A stretch of 64,000 bases of DNA. Source: Microthrixaceae bacterium (lineage in GTDB: Bacteria > Actinomycetota > Acidimicrobiia > Acidimicrobiales > Microtrichaceae). A program made the position numbers and the translations under genes. How positions within the stretch are numbered: the first letter of the stretch is position 1; each line of letters opens with the position of its first letter. Shown one piece after another: positions 16,963 through 23,502 of this stretch. The notes under the pieces are model-generated. The model was given only the letters and a program-made list of their open reading frames with translations. It had not been told where the DNA came from and did no database searches. The DNA lies in the NCBI GenBank assembly GCA_020845705.1, contig JADLFH010000037.1:1-64000 (forward strand), written 5' to 3'.

Positions 16963-17117
16963 ATCGACTCCTCTCGGTCGCGGACCAGTCTGGTTCGGTC
17001 GCTCCCGTGGAGTGCTTACGAAAGTCTGAACTCGCGGTGCCGGCGTCGGGGCGGGACCGACGGCTCTGACAGCCTCGGGTGATCCAGCCAGCTCGCACTC
17101 GACCCGATGGAGCCAAG

Positions 17118-18248
17118 ATGACAGAGCTTGCCGACCGACTCACCCAGGCCCTGCCCGCGATCCGCGCCGGAGCCGAGCCGGCCGACGAACGCGGCGAGTT
17201 CCCAGCGGGCTCGATCGCGGCGCTGCGCGACGCCGGGCTGCTCGGCCTGTTGTCGCCCGAGTCGGCGGGCGGAATCGGCGGTGGCCCCGCCGATGTGGTC
17301 GAGGCGGTCTCCGCTGTCGCGGGGGCCTGTGGATCGACCGCGATGGTGTACCTGATGCACCTCTCGGCGGCGGCGGTCGTAGGAGCCGCGGTGCCGCCGG
17401 AAGGCGGCGACGACCTCGTTGCCGCGCTGGCGAGCGGTGCACAGCTCGGCACGCTCGCATTCAGCGAGCGCGGTTCGCGCAGCCATTTCTGGGCACCCGT
17501 GTCCCGAGCCCGACGTCTCGACGGCGCCGTCGGGATCCGGGCGTCGAAGAGCTTCGTGACCTCCGCGTCCCACGCGGACGTGTACGTCGCGTCGACCCTC
17601 GCACCCGACGCGGCAAGCCCGACGGACTCGAGCCTCTACCTCGTGGCGCGGGGTTCGGACGGCGTGCGCATCGACGGCACCTTCGACGGGCTCGGGCTGC
17701 GGGGCAACGACTCGGCGCCCGTCACCTTGGACGTCACCGTGCCCACCGGTGCGCGCCTCGGTGACGACTGCTCGGGGTTCGGCCTGATGATGCAGGTCGT
17801 GTTGCCCTGCTTCTCCCTCGGCAACGCCGCGGTGTCGCTGGGACTCGCCCGAGCCGCGCTCGAGGCGGCGATCGCGCATGCCGGGGGCGCCGACTTCGTC
17901 CACCTCGACTCGGCCCTGCGGGACCTGCCGACGATCCGCGCCTACCTGGCAAAGGGGTGGACCGATCTAGTCGCTCACGAGGCCCTGCTTCGTGAGACGG
18001 CCGCGAAGGTCGCAGCGCCCGACGACACGACGGTGCTCGCGGTGTTGGCCACGAAAGCCGGGTGCAACGAGGCCGCGCTGCGCATCACCGAGACCGCGTT
18101 GAGGGTGACCGGCGGGGCCGGATTCTCCAAGCAGGTCGCCGTGGATCGCCCCTACCGCGACGCCCGCGCCGGGTTCGTCATGGCACCGACCGCCGACGCG
18201 TTGTTCGACTTCGCCGGACGTGCGTTGTGCGGCATGGACCTGTTCTGA
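17118..18248 (+). CDS. Acyl-CoA dehydrogenase-like flavoprotein lacking the usual catalytic Glu
   Basis: The 376-residue protein has the full acyl-CoA dehydrogenase architecture. An alpha-helical N-terminal domain is followed by a beta domain (LAFSERGSRSHFW through LGLRGNDSAPV) and a C-terminal four-helix domain ending in VTGGAGFSKQVAVDRPYRDARAG. At the place where most family members have YEGT, with the catalytic Glu, this protein reads VMAPT. The alternative isovaleryl-type Glu in helix G is also not visible. It may therefore be a non-dehydrogenating relative, for example a DszC/SfnC-like flavin monooxygenase, or an enzyme of unknown reaction. ATG 17118 follows a GGAG at 17109-17112. It heads a three-gene unit with a PhnD-fold protein 30 bp downstream and a radical SAM enzyme. 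Confidence 0.82.
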   Translation: MTELADRLTQALPAIRAGAEPADERGEFPAGSIAALRDAGLLGLLSPESAGGIGGGPADVVEAVSAVAGACGSTAMVYLMHLSAAAVVGAAVPPEGGDDLVAALASGAQLGTLAFSERGSRSHFWAPVSRARRLDGAVGIRASKSFVTSASHADVYVASTLAPDAASPTDSSLYLVARGSDGVRIDGTFDGLGLRGNDSAPVTLDVTVPTGARLGDDCSGFGLMMQVVLPCFSLGNAAVSLGLARAALEAAIAHAGGADFVHLDSALRDLPTIRAYLAKGWTDLVAHEALLRETAAKVAAPDDTTVLAVLATKAGCNEAALRITETALRVTGGAGFSKQVAVDRPYRDARAGFVMAPTADALFDFAGRALCGMDLF

Positions 18249-18278
18249 GTTACGCCCGAACCGACACTGGAGCTGCAG

Positions 18279-19091
18279 ATGGGTAACGAACTGCTGATCG
18301 GAGCGGTCGCCTACAGCGCGAACGCCGTACCGATCTGGGAAGGCATGCGCGACTACTTCCGTGACACGGCCGAGCCGATCGACTTCGTCCTGTTCTCGAA
18401 CTACGAACGTCAGGTCGACGCGCTGTTCGCCGGGCACATCGACATCGCCTGGAACACAAACGTGGCGTGGGTGCGTTGCTCTCGTCGCTCCGAGGGCGAA
18501 GCCCGCGCGCTCGCGATGCGCGACACCGACCGGACCTTCCAGACCATGTTCGTCGGCCGCTCCGGCAGCGGGCTCAGCTCGCTCGAGCAGCTCGGGGGCA
18601 AGCGGGTCGCGCTGGGCTCGCGAGACTCGGGTCAGGCTCGGATCCTGCCCTTGCACTATCTGGCTGAAGCCGGGGTCGCCGGCGATGTCGAGCTGGTGAT
18701 CTTCGACTCCGACGTGGGCAAGCACGGCGACACCGGCCGCTCCGACCTCGATGCGCTGCGCTCGGTGCTCGACGACGGAGCCGACGTCGCCGCGGTGGGC
18801 ATCAACACGTGGCACGGACTCACCGCCGCGGAGGACGATTCGGTCACCGGGCTCGAGGTCGTCTGGGAGTCGCCGCGCTACAACCACTGCAACTTCACAG
18901 CCCTCGACAAGCTCGACGCGGCGCGGTCGGATCGTTGGGTGGATTCGTTGTTGCAGATGGACTGGAACAACCCGGCGCACCGCAGGGTGCTGGAGTTGGA
19001 GGGGTTGCGGGAGTGGAAGTCGGCGGAGTTGTCGGGTTACGACTCGCTGATCGCCGCGATGGAGGAGCAGGGAATCTACGACGAATGGTGA
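18279..19091 (+). CDS. PhnD-fold (periplasmic-binding-type) protein without signal peptide
   Basis: The 270-residue protein looks like a phosphonate/phosphite ABC-transporter binding protein (PF12974). Typical parts are LFSNYERQVDALFAGHIDIAWN, here split by family-specific residues, then QLGGKRVALGSRDSGQARILP and a C-terminal helical region. Unlike transport proteins it begins directly with MGNELLIGAVAYS: no signal peptide, no lipobox, and no permease or ATPase gene nearby. It is therefore probably cytoplasmic and may bind or process a small metabolite. A TGGAG at 18268-18272 sets the ATG at 18279. The stop lies inside the start of the radical SAM gene, so the two are coupled. Confidence 0.8.
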   Translation: MGNELLIGAVAYSANAVPIWEGMRDYFRDTAEPIDFVLFSNYERQVDALFAGHIDIAWNTNVAWVRCSRRSEGEARALAMRDTDRTFQTMFVGRSGSGLSSLEQLGGKRVALGSRDSGQARILPLHYLAEAGVAGDVELVIFDSDVGKHGDTGRSDLDALRSVLDDGADVAAVGINTWHGLTAAEDDSVTGLEVVWESPRYNHCNFTALDKLDAARSDRWVDSLLQMDWNNPAHRRVLELEGLREWKSAELSGYDSLIAAMEEQGIYDEW

Positions 19092-20080
19092 ACGGCCACC
19101 TGGCGATCGACCTGGTCGAGCTGATGGCGGCGACGCCGTGGGGTTCGGTCGCGTCGGTCGATGTCGACGGGGTCGACGAAGCAGAGTTCGTGCAGAGGTG
19201 GGCGGCGGCAAGCGGCAACTACGTGCTCATGGTCCATGCCGATCGTGTCGAGCTGCTGCGTGGGATCCCGCCCGACCCGCTGGAGGCGCTCGCGCCGGAG
19301 CGTCGGCCGGGGCACAGGCTCTGGGTGTACACGAACTTCAACTGCAACCTGGCGTGCGACTACTGCTGTGTGGAGTCATCGCCGCGTGCCGACCCTCGGG
19401 CATTCGGCGTGGCGGAGTTCCGCGATCTCGTGGCGGAGGCAGCCGCTTGTGGGGTGCGCGAGCTCTTCCTGACCGGGGGTGAGCCGTTCATGCTGGTGGA
19501 CCTGGACGAGCGGATCCGCGTCGGGGTCGCAGCGATGCCGACGACGGTTCTGACCAACGCCATGTTGTGGCGCGGTGAACGGCTGCGGCTGCTGGAGCGA
19601 CTGCCGCGCGACGGGTTGACCCTTCAGATCAGCGTGGATTCACCAGACCCCGGGCTGCACGACCTCCACCGCGGCTCAGGCAGCTTCGAACGGGCACTGG
19701 CCGGAATCGAGGTCGCGCTGGCGCTCGGGTTCCGCGTACGCATCGCCGCGACGCTGGGTGACGACGTGGGTGACGGCGAGGCACGACTGCGGTCGTGGTT
19801 CGATCGGTTGGGACTCGCCGAGGACTGCCTGGTCGTGCGGCGGGTTGCCCGTCAGGGCGCCGCCAACTCCGGTCTCGTGATGTCGCGGTCGTCGTTGCTG
19901 CCGGAGATATGCGTGACCGCCGACGGGCTGTGGTGGCATCCGGTCGCCGCGATCGATCCGGCGATGCGGGTGTCGGCGTCGTGGCGGCCGCTCGCCGAGC
20001 GCATCGGGGAGGTGAGCCGGGAGTACCGCGGCTACAGGCTCGCCGGGGAGATCGCTGCGAGCTCCTTCCCCTGCGCCTGA
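19085..20080 (+). CDS. Radical SAM enzyme of unknown substrate
   Basis: The 331-residue protein has an N-terminal region of about 85 residues unrelated to the core, then a radical SAM domain. CNLACDYC (CxxxCxxC) binds the 4Fe-4S cluster near residues 93-100, followed by a further Cys. LTGGEPFM supplies the SAM-contacting GGE motif near residue 137, and LQISVDSPDP lies near residue 180. No SPASM-type cysteine-rich tail is present; only one cysteine lies near the C-terminus. Its start overlaps the PhnD-like gene by 7 bp, which argues for a shared function. The substrate cannot be named. The 3' end overlaps the convergent histidine kinase gene by 49 bp. Confidence 0.85.
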   Translation: MVNGHLAIDLVELMAATPWGSVASVDVDGVDEAEFVQRWAAASGNYVLMVHADRVELLRGIPPDPLEALAPERRPGHRLWVYTNFNCNLACDYCCVESSPRADPRAFGVAEFRDLVAEAAACGVRELFLTGGEPFMLVDLDERIRVGVAAMPTTVLTNAMLWRGERLRLLERLPRDGLTLQISVDSPDPGLHDLHRGSGSFERALAGIEVALALGFRVRIAATLGDDVGDGEARLRSWFDRLGLAEDCLVVRRVARQGAANSGLVMSRSSLLPEICVTADGLWWHPVAAIDPAMRVSASWRPLAERIGEVSREYRGYRLAGEIAASSFPCA

Positions 20081-21201
20081 GAGGAACTGGGCCGGGTGGA
20101 TCTCGCCGGCGCCGGCAGCGACACGCGGAACACGCAACCGTCATCGCGGTTCTCGACTTCGAGCCGACCGTGATGCCCTTCGACGAGTGCTCGAGCGATC
20201 GTCAGGCCGAGACCCCCTCCGGCTCCGCTGCGCGCCGGGTCACCCCGGAACCCCGTGTCGAAGATCCTTTCGAGGTCCTGAGGGGCGATTCCGCCGCAGC
20301 GGTCTCGAACCGCGATGGACACGTCGCCGTCGCCGTGTTCGAGCGCTACCTCGACGGTCCGGCCCGCGGGAGTGTGTCGGATCGCGTTGTCGAGCAGGTT
20401 GTGGATCACACGGTCGATCTCGCGGTGGCCGAGCTCGAGTTCGATGTCATCCTCGTGGGAGATGGCGCACCGCAGTTCCACCCCCGCCGCGGTGGCCCTG
20501 GGTGTCGCCGTTGCCGTGGCGGCCGACACGATCTCGCCGAGTGAGATCAGCTCGGTACGGATCGCGGATGGTTCAGCCTGAAGCGTCGAGAGCTCGAACA
20601 GGTCGTCCACCAACGCGCCGAGCCGCACGGATTCGGTGAGCAGGCTCTCGTGGTAGCGGGCGACCGTCGCGGCGTCGTCGACGACGCCGTCGGTCAACGC
20701 CTCGGTCATGGCGCGGATACCGGCGATCGGTGTGCGGAGGTCGTGGCTGATCCACGCGATCAGCTCGCGGCGCGAGTGCTCGAGCTCCGATTGACGGAGT
20801 TGCGCGGCCTCCACCTCGCGGCGCGCCCGGACCAGCCGATCCGCGAGCGCCATCGCTCCGAGGACACCAGAGGTTCCGGAACCGACGATGATCAGCACCA
20901 GCGATTCGAGGTCGTCGTCGGACACGAACATCGCTCGCCCCGCGACGCACGCGCCGACGAACATCGCAACTGTCGGGATGACGGCCACGGTGATCGCCCG
21001 ACTGCGGATCAGCCAGCCGGCCTCGCTGCCGCCGAGGCGCAACACGAGCAGGCCGAACGCCAACACGCCGGCACCGGTTGCGAACGCGATCCCTCCGAGC
21101 TGCGCTGCGTCGCTGCCGCTGATTCCGTAGGCCGCGGCGATCGCCGCGGTGGCGACCACCCCCAACGTCGTGACGACGAGGGTCCTCAGGGTCACCTTCA
21201 T
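20032..21201 (-). CDS. Sensor histidine kinase
   Basis: The 389-residue membrane kinase has four hydrophobic segments in the first 135 residues and no sizeable external domain, so it may sense a membrane or cytoplasmic cue. A short coiled linker leads to the dimerisation domain with the phospho-acceptor in WISHDLRTPIAG near residue 160. The ATPase domain contains HNLLDNAIRHTPAG (N-box), DRCGGIAPQDLERIF (G1) and GGGLGLTIARALVEGHHG (G2). The start codon overlaps the response-regulator stop by 4 bp. The C-terminal 20-odd residues are S/A-rich and lie over the convergent radical SAM gene. Confidence 0.92.
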   Translation of the reverse strand: MKVTLRTLVVTTLGVVATAAIAAAYGISGSDAAQLGGIAFATGAGVLAFGLLVLRLGGSEAGWLIRSRAITVAVIPTVAMFVGACVAGRAMFVSDDDLESLVLIIVGSGTSGVLGAMALADRLVRARREVEAAQLRQSELEHSRRELIAWISHDLRTPIAGIRAMTEALTDGVVDDAATVARYHESLLTESVRLGALVDDLFELSTLQAEPSAIRTELISLGEIVSAATATATPRATAAGVELRCAISHEDDIELELGHREIDRVIHNLLDNAIRHTPAGRTVEVALEHGDGDVSIAVRDRCGGIAPQDLERIFDTGFRGDPARSGAGGGLGLTIARALVEGHHGRLEVENRDDGCVFRVSLPAPARSTRPSSSQAQGKELAAISPASL

Positions 21202-21944
21202 GTTGCCGCCTCCAGTCCCCTTCGGTGGGCCTGTGCCTGTTCCTGTTCGGAGGTGCCGTCCCAGCGGTAGCCGACGCCCCAGACGGTGCGCAGGCGCGTG
21301 GGATTGGACGGGTCGCGTTCGACCTTCTCCCGAAGGCGTCGGACGTGGACGGTGACCGTGGAGGTGTCGCCGTAGTTGAATCCCCAGACCTTTGCGAGCA
21401 GCTCGTCACGTCGAAAGGCCTGGCCTTGGTGGCGCATGAGAAACGCGAGCAGTTCGAACTCGCGGGCGGTGAGGGCCAACACGTCGCCGTCGCGGGTGGC
21501 TTCGACCTTCGCCAGGTCGACCTCGATGTCGCCATCGCGAAGAACTCGGGTCGCCTGTGTCGCGGCTGGGTTGGGCGCAGTCGTGCGCCTGAGCACGGCG
21601 CGAACGCGGGCCGTGACCTCTTTGGGGGAGAAGGGCTTGACGACGTAGTCGTCCGCGCCGATCTCGAGGCCGACGACGCGATCGGACTCTGCGCCCCTGG
21701 CGGTCAGCAGGATCACCGGGACCGGCGACATCGCTCGCAATCGTCGGCAGACGGCGAAGCCGTCGAGGCCCGGAAGCATCACGTCGAGAACCATCAGGTC
21801 GGGCGGGTCCTTCAACGCCCGACGCAGCGCGGTTCGCCCGTCGCTTGCGGTCTCTACGGCGAAGCCCTCGCGTTCGAGGTAGCGGCTCAACACGTCGGTG
21901 ATGTTGGCGTCGTCGTCCACCACCATGATCCGCGGTGCATCCAC
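21198..21944 (-). CDS. OmpR-family response regulator
   Basis: The 248-residue regulator starts with a receiver domain: acidic DDD near residue 11, phospho-acceptor in VLDVMLPGLDGF near residue 55, LLTARG, and VVKPFSPKE with the conserved Lys. A winged-helix DNA-binding domain follows, containing LTAREFELLAFLMRH, VHVRRLREKVE and the terminal GVGYRW. It is cotranscribed with the kinase that overlaps it by 4 bp. GTG 21944 is chosen because the receiver begins at once. A 50-bp perfect palindrome ends 27 bp upstream of this start and could be an operator or the terminator of the tRNA transcript before it. Confidence 0.93.
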   Translation of the reverse strand: MDAPRIMVVDDDANITDVLSRYLEREGFAVETASDGRTALRRALKDPPDLMVLDVMLPGLDGFAVCRRLRAMSPVPVILLTARGAESDRVVGLEIGADDYVVKPFSPKEVTARVRAVLRRTTAPNPAATQATRVLRDGDIEVDLAKVEATRDGDVLALTAREFELLAFLMRHQGQAFRRDELLAKVWGFNYGDTSTVTVHVRRLREKVERDPSNPTRLRTVWGVGYRWDGTSEQEQAQAHRRGLEAAT

Positions 21945-21971
21945 GCGGATCAGGTTAGGAGCCCCCCACCC

Positions 21972-22021
21972 GTTCTGTGATGCGAGGTACGACAGATCTG
22001 TCGTACCTCGCATCACAGAAC
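21972..22021. repeat. 50-bp perfect palindrome with no loop
   Basis: The two 25-bp halves are exact reverse complements and meet at an AGATCT centre; each arm holds the core GATGCGAGGTACGACAGA. It lies between tRNA-Lys (minus strand) and the response-regulator start (minus strand). As RNA it would form a very stable hairpin, so it could terminate the tRNA transcript, although no T-run follows on either side. As DNA it could bind a dimeric regulator. I cannot decide between these. Confidence 0.85.
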
Positions 22022-22047
22022 CGGTCACGCAACCGGTGGGGTTTCGG

Positions 22048-22123
22048 TGGTACGCCCCCCGGGACTTGAACCCGGAACCAGCGGATTAAGAGTCCGATGC
22101 TCTGCCAATTGAGCTAGAGGCGC
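22048..22123 (-). tRNA. tRNA-Lys (anticodon CTT)
   Basis: Read on the minus strand, the gene folds into a full cloverleaf. The acceptor is GCGCCTC paired with GGGGCGT (wobble at both 1-72 and 6-67), followed by TAGCTC in the D arm. The anticodon loop is CTCTTAA with CTT, and the T arm is CCGGG-TTCAAGT-CCCGG. The CCA end is encoded at 22048-22050. It lies downstream of tRNA-His on the same strand and is probably cotranscribed with it. Confidence 0.95.
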
Positions 22124-22140
22124 AGGGCCGACCACTCTAC

Positions 22141-22160
22141 CGGTCGCCCGAGGGCGACCG
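22141..22160. repeat. Short GC-rich hairpin between tRNA-His and tRNA-Lys
   Basis: A perfect 9-bp inverted repeat (CGGTCGCCC and GGGCGACCG) encloses a 2-base loop. It sits in the 51-bp spacer between the two minus-strand tRNA genes. It could be an RNA processing signal or a weak terminator; no T-run follows it. Confidence 0.6.
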
Positions 22161-22174
22161 ACAAGGCGATCGGA

Positions 22175-22251
22175 TGGGGTGACTGAGGGGATTCGAACCC
22201 CCGGCCTCCAGTGCCACAAACTGGCGCTCTAACCAACTGAGCTACAGCCAC
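22175..22251 (-). tRNA. tRNA-His (anticodon GTG)
   Basis: On the minus strand the acceptor GTGGCTG pairs with CAGTCAC, and the discriminator is C, as is usual for bacterial tRNA-His. A G at 22252 would serve as the extra G-1 that pairs with it. The D arm starts TAGCTC, the anticodon loop contains GTG, and the T loop is TTCGAAT. CCA is encoded at 22175-22177. It is the first gene of a two-tRNA unit and is divergent from tRNA-Arg. Confidence 0.95.
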
Positions 22252-22303
22252 CAAGGACCGACGATGATAGGCCGTGGCGCTGCTCGCCCCCTAACCTGAA
22301 TGC

Positions 22304-22380
22304 GCCCTCGTAGCTCAGGGGATTAGAGCAGCCGGTTTCTACCCGGTCGGTCGCGGGTTCGAATCCTGCCGGGGGCGCCA
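22304..22380 (+). tRNA. tRNA-Arg (anticodon TCT)
   Basis: The acceptor GCCCTCG pairs with CGGGGGC (one wobble), followed by discriminator G and encoded CCA at 22378-22380. The anticodon loop TTTCTAC carries TCT, which reads AGA/AGG, rare codons in so GC-rich a genome. The T loop is TTCGAAT. It is divergent from tRNA-His, and the DUF2804 gene follows 31 bp later. Confidence 0.94.
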
Positions 22381-22411
22381 AGTCCTGCACTAGCCGCGAC
22401 ATGATGGCTTC

Positions 22412-23455
22412 GTGCAACCGAAGCCCACACACGAACCCGAGATCTGCGCCGAGGTCGACCTCTGCGGTCCAGACGGCCGCCTCAACTCGGCGGCGCGGGG
22501 CTGGTCGCGCCGGCCCCTCCACACCGGCAACCTTCGCGGATCGTGGGGGCGTAACAAGCGGTGGGACTACTGGGCGATCCTCGCGGGTGATCTGGTCGTC
22601 TCCTCCGTGTACGCGGACATCGACTACCTCGGCCTCGCCGATGTCTGGTGGGCGGATCTGACAACCGGGCAATCCGGGGGCCGTCCCATGGCGTCGCCCG
22701 GCTCTCGGGGCATCGAACTGCCCGACCGTCCTGCTACGGCTCCCCTACGGGCGCGGAGCCGAAAGCTCAGCCTGGAGGTGGCAACCGATCCAGACGGCAC
22801 CGCCCACATCGATGCCGAGTGGATGGAGCGGGGAGGATCCACCGCCAACCTACGTGTCACCATTGACCAGCCACCCGGCCACGAGTCGCTCAACGTGGTG
22901 ATCCCCTGGAGCGAACGCCGCTTCCAGTACACATCCAAGCATCAGGCTCGCCCGGCTCATGGCGAACTGGCAGTGGGCGATCGGCGTTGGGAGATCGGCG
23001 GGGAGAGTGGCTCGGCGTGGGGGGTCTTGGACGTGGGCCGGGGGCGCTGGCCGTACCGCACTCGCTGGAACTGGGGCGGCGGGGCCGGACCGACCGACCG
23101 CGACGGTCCCGTGATCGGCCTCCAGATGGGCGCCAAGTGGACCGATGGCACCGGCTTCACCGAGAACGGGGTGATCCTCGACGGGCGATTGACCAAGCTC
23201 GGCGAGGAGCTCCGCTGGGACTACGACTGGAACCACCCGATGCAGCCGTGGCGTGTCTCATCCCCCGACGGACGCCTCGAAGCAACCCTCACCCCCCGCT
23301 ACGACCGCCACGGCCGGGCCGAGGCCCTCATCTTCGCCAACCACACGCATCAGGTGTTCGGAACCTGGACCGGTCGCTTCATCGACGACGACGGCACCGA
23401 GTTGGCCTTCACCGACATCCAGGGGTTCGCGGAGGAGTCGCGCTCACGCTGGTAG
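22412..23455 (+). CDS. DUF2804 family protein
   Basis: The 347-residue protein has no signal peptide or membrane segment and is rich in Trp and Gly. Segments such as GNLRGSWGRNKRWDYWAI, DIDYLGLADVWW and the C-terminal VFGTWTGRF match the DUF2804 family (PF10974), whose function is not known. The middle of the chain is mostly beta-strand-like, which suggests a beta-barrel or sandwich similar to AttH-type proteins. The start is GTG at 22412, right after tRNA-Arg. It is likely monocistronic. Confidence 0.8.
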   Translation: MQPKPTHEPEICAEVDLCGPDGRLNSAARGWSRRPLHTGNLRGSWGRNKRWDYWAILAGDLVVSSVYADIDYLGLADVWWADLTTGQSGGRPMASPGSRGIELPDRPATAPLRARSRKLSLEVATDPDGTAHIDAEWMERGGSTANLRVTIDQPPGHESLNVVIPWSERRFQYTSKHQARPAHGELAVGDRRWEIGGESGSAWGVLDVGRGRWPYRTRWNWGGGAGPTDRDGPVIGLQMGAKWTDGTGFTENGVILDGRLTKLGEELRWDYDWNHPMQPWRVSSPDGRLEATLTPRYDRHGRAEALIFANHTHQVFGTWTGRFIDDDGTELAFTDIQGFAEESRSRW

Positions 23456-23502
23456 CGCGAATACGGTGAGGGCCGTTCACGATTCGACGGCCGTAGGGAG
23501 GC

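Noticed and set aside
18279..19091. PhnD-like gene considered part of a phosphonate ABC transporter
   Set aside because: No signal peptide, permease, ATPase or C-P lyase gene is present within the window.
21945..22411. tRNA cluster with a palindrome considered as an integration site of a mobile element
   Set aside because: No integrase, no direct repeat of a tRNA 3' end and no foreign-looking genes are seen nearby.
23471..23492. GGCCGT/ACGGCC hairpin after the DUF2804 gene as a terminator
   Set aside because: The stem is only 6 bp with a 10-base loop and no T-run; too weak to list as a feature.
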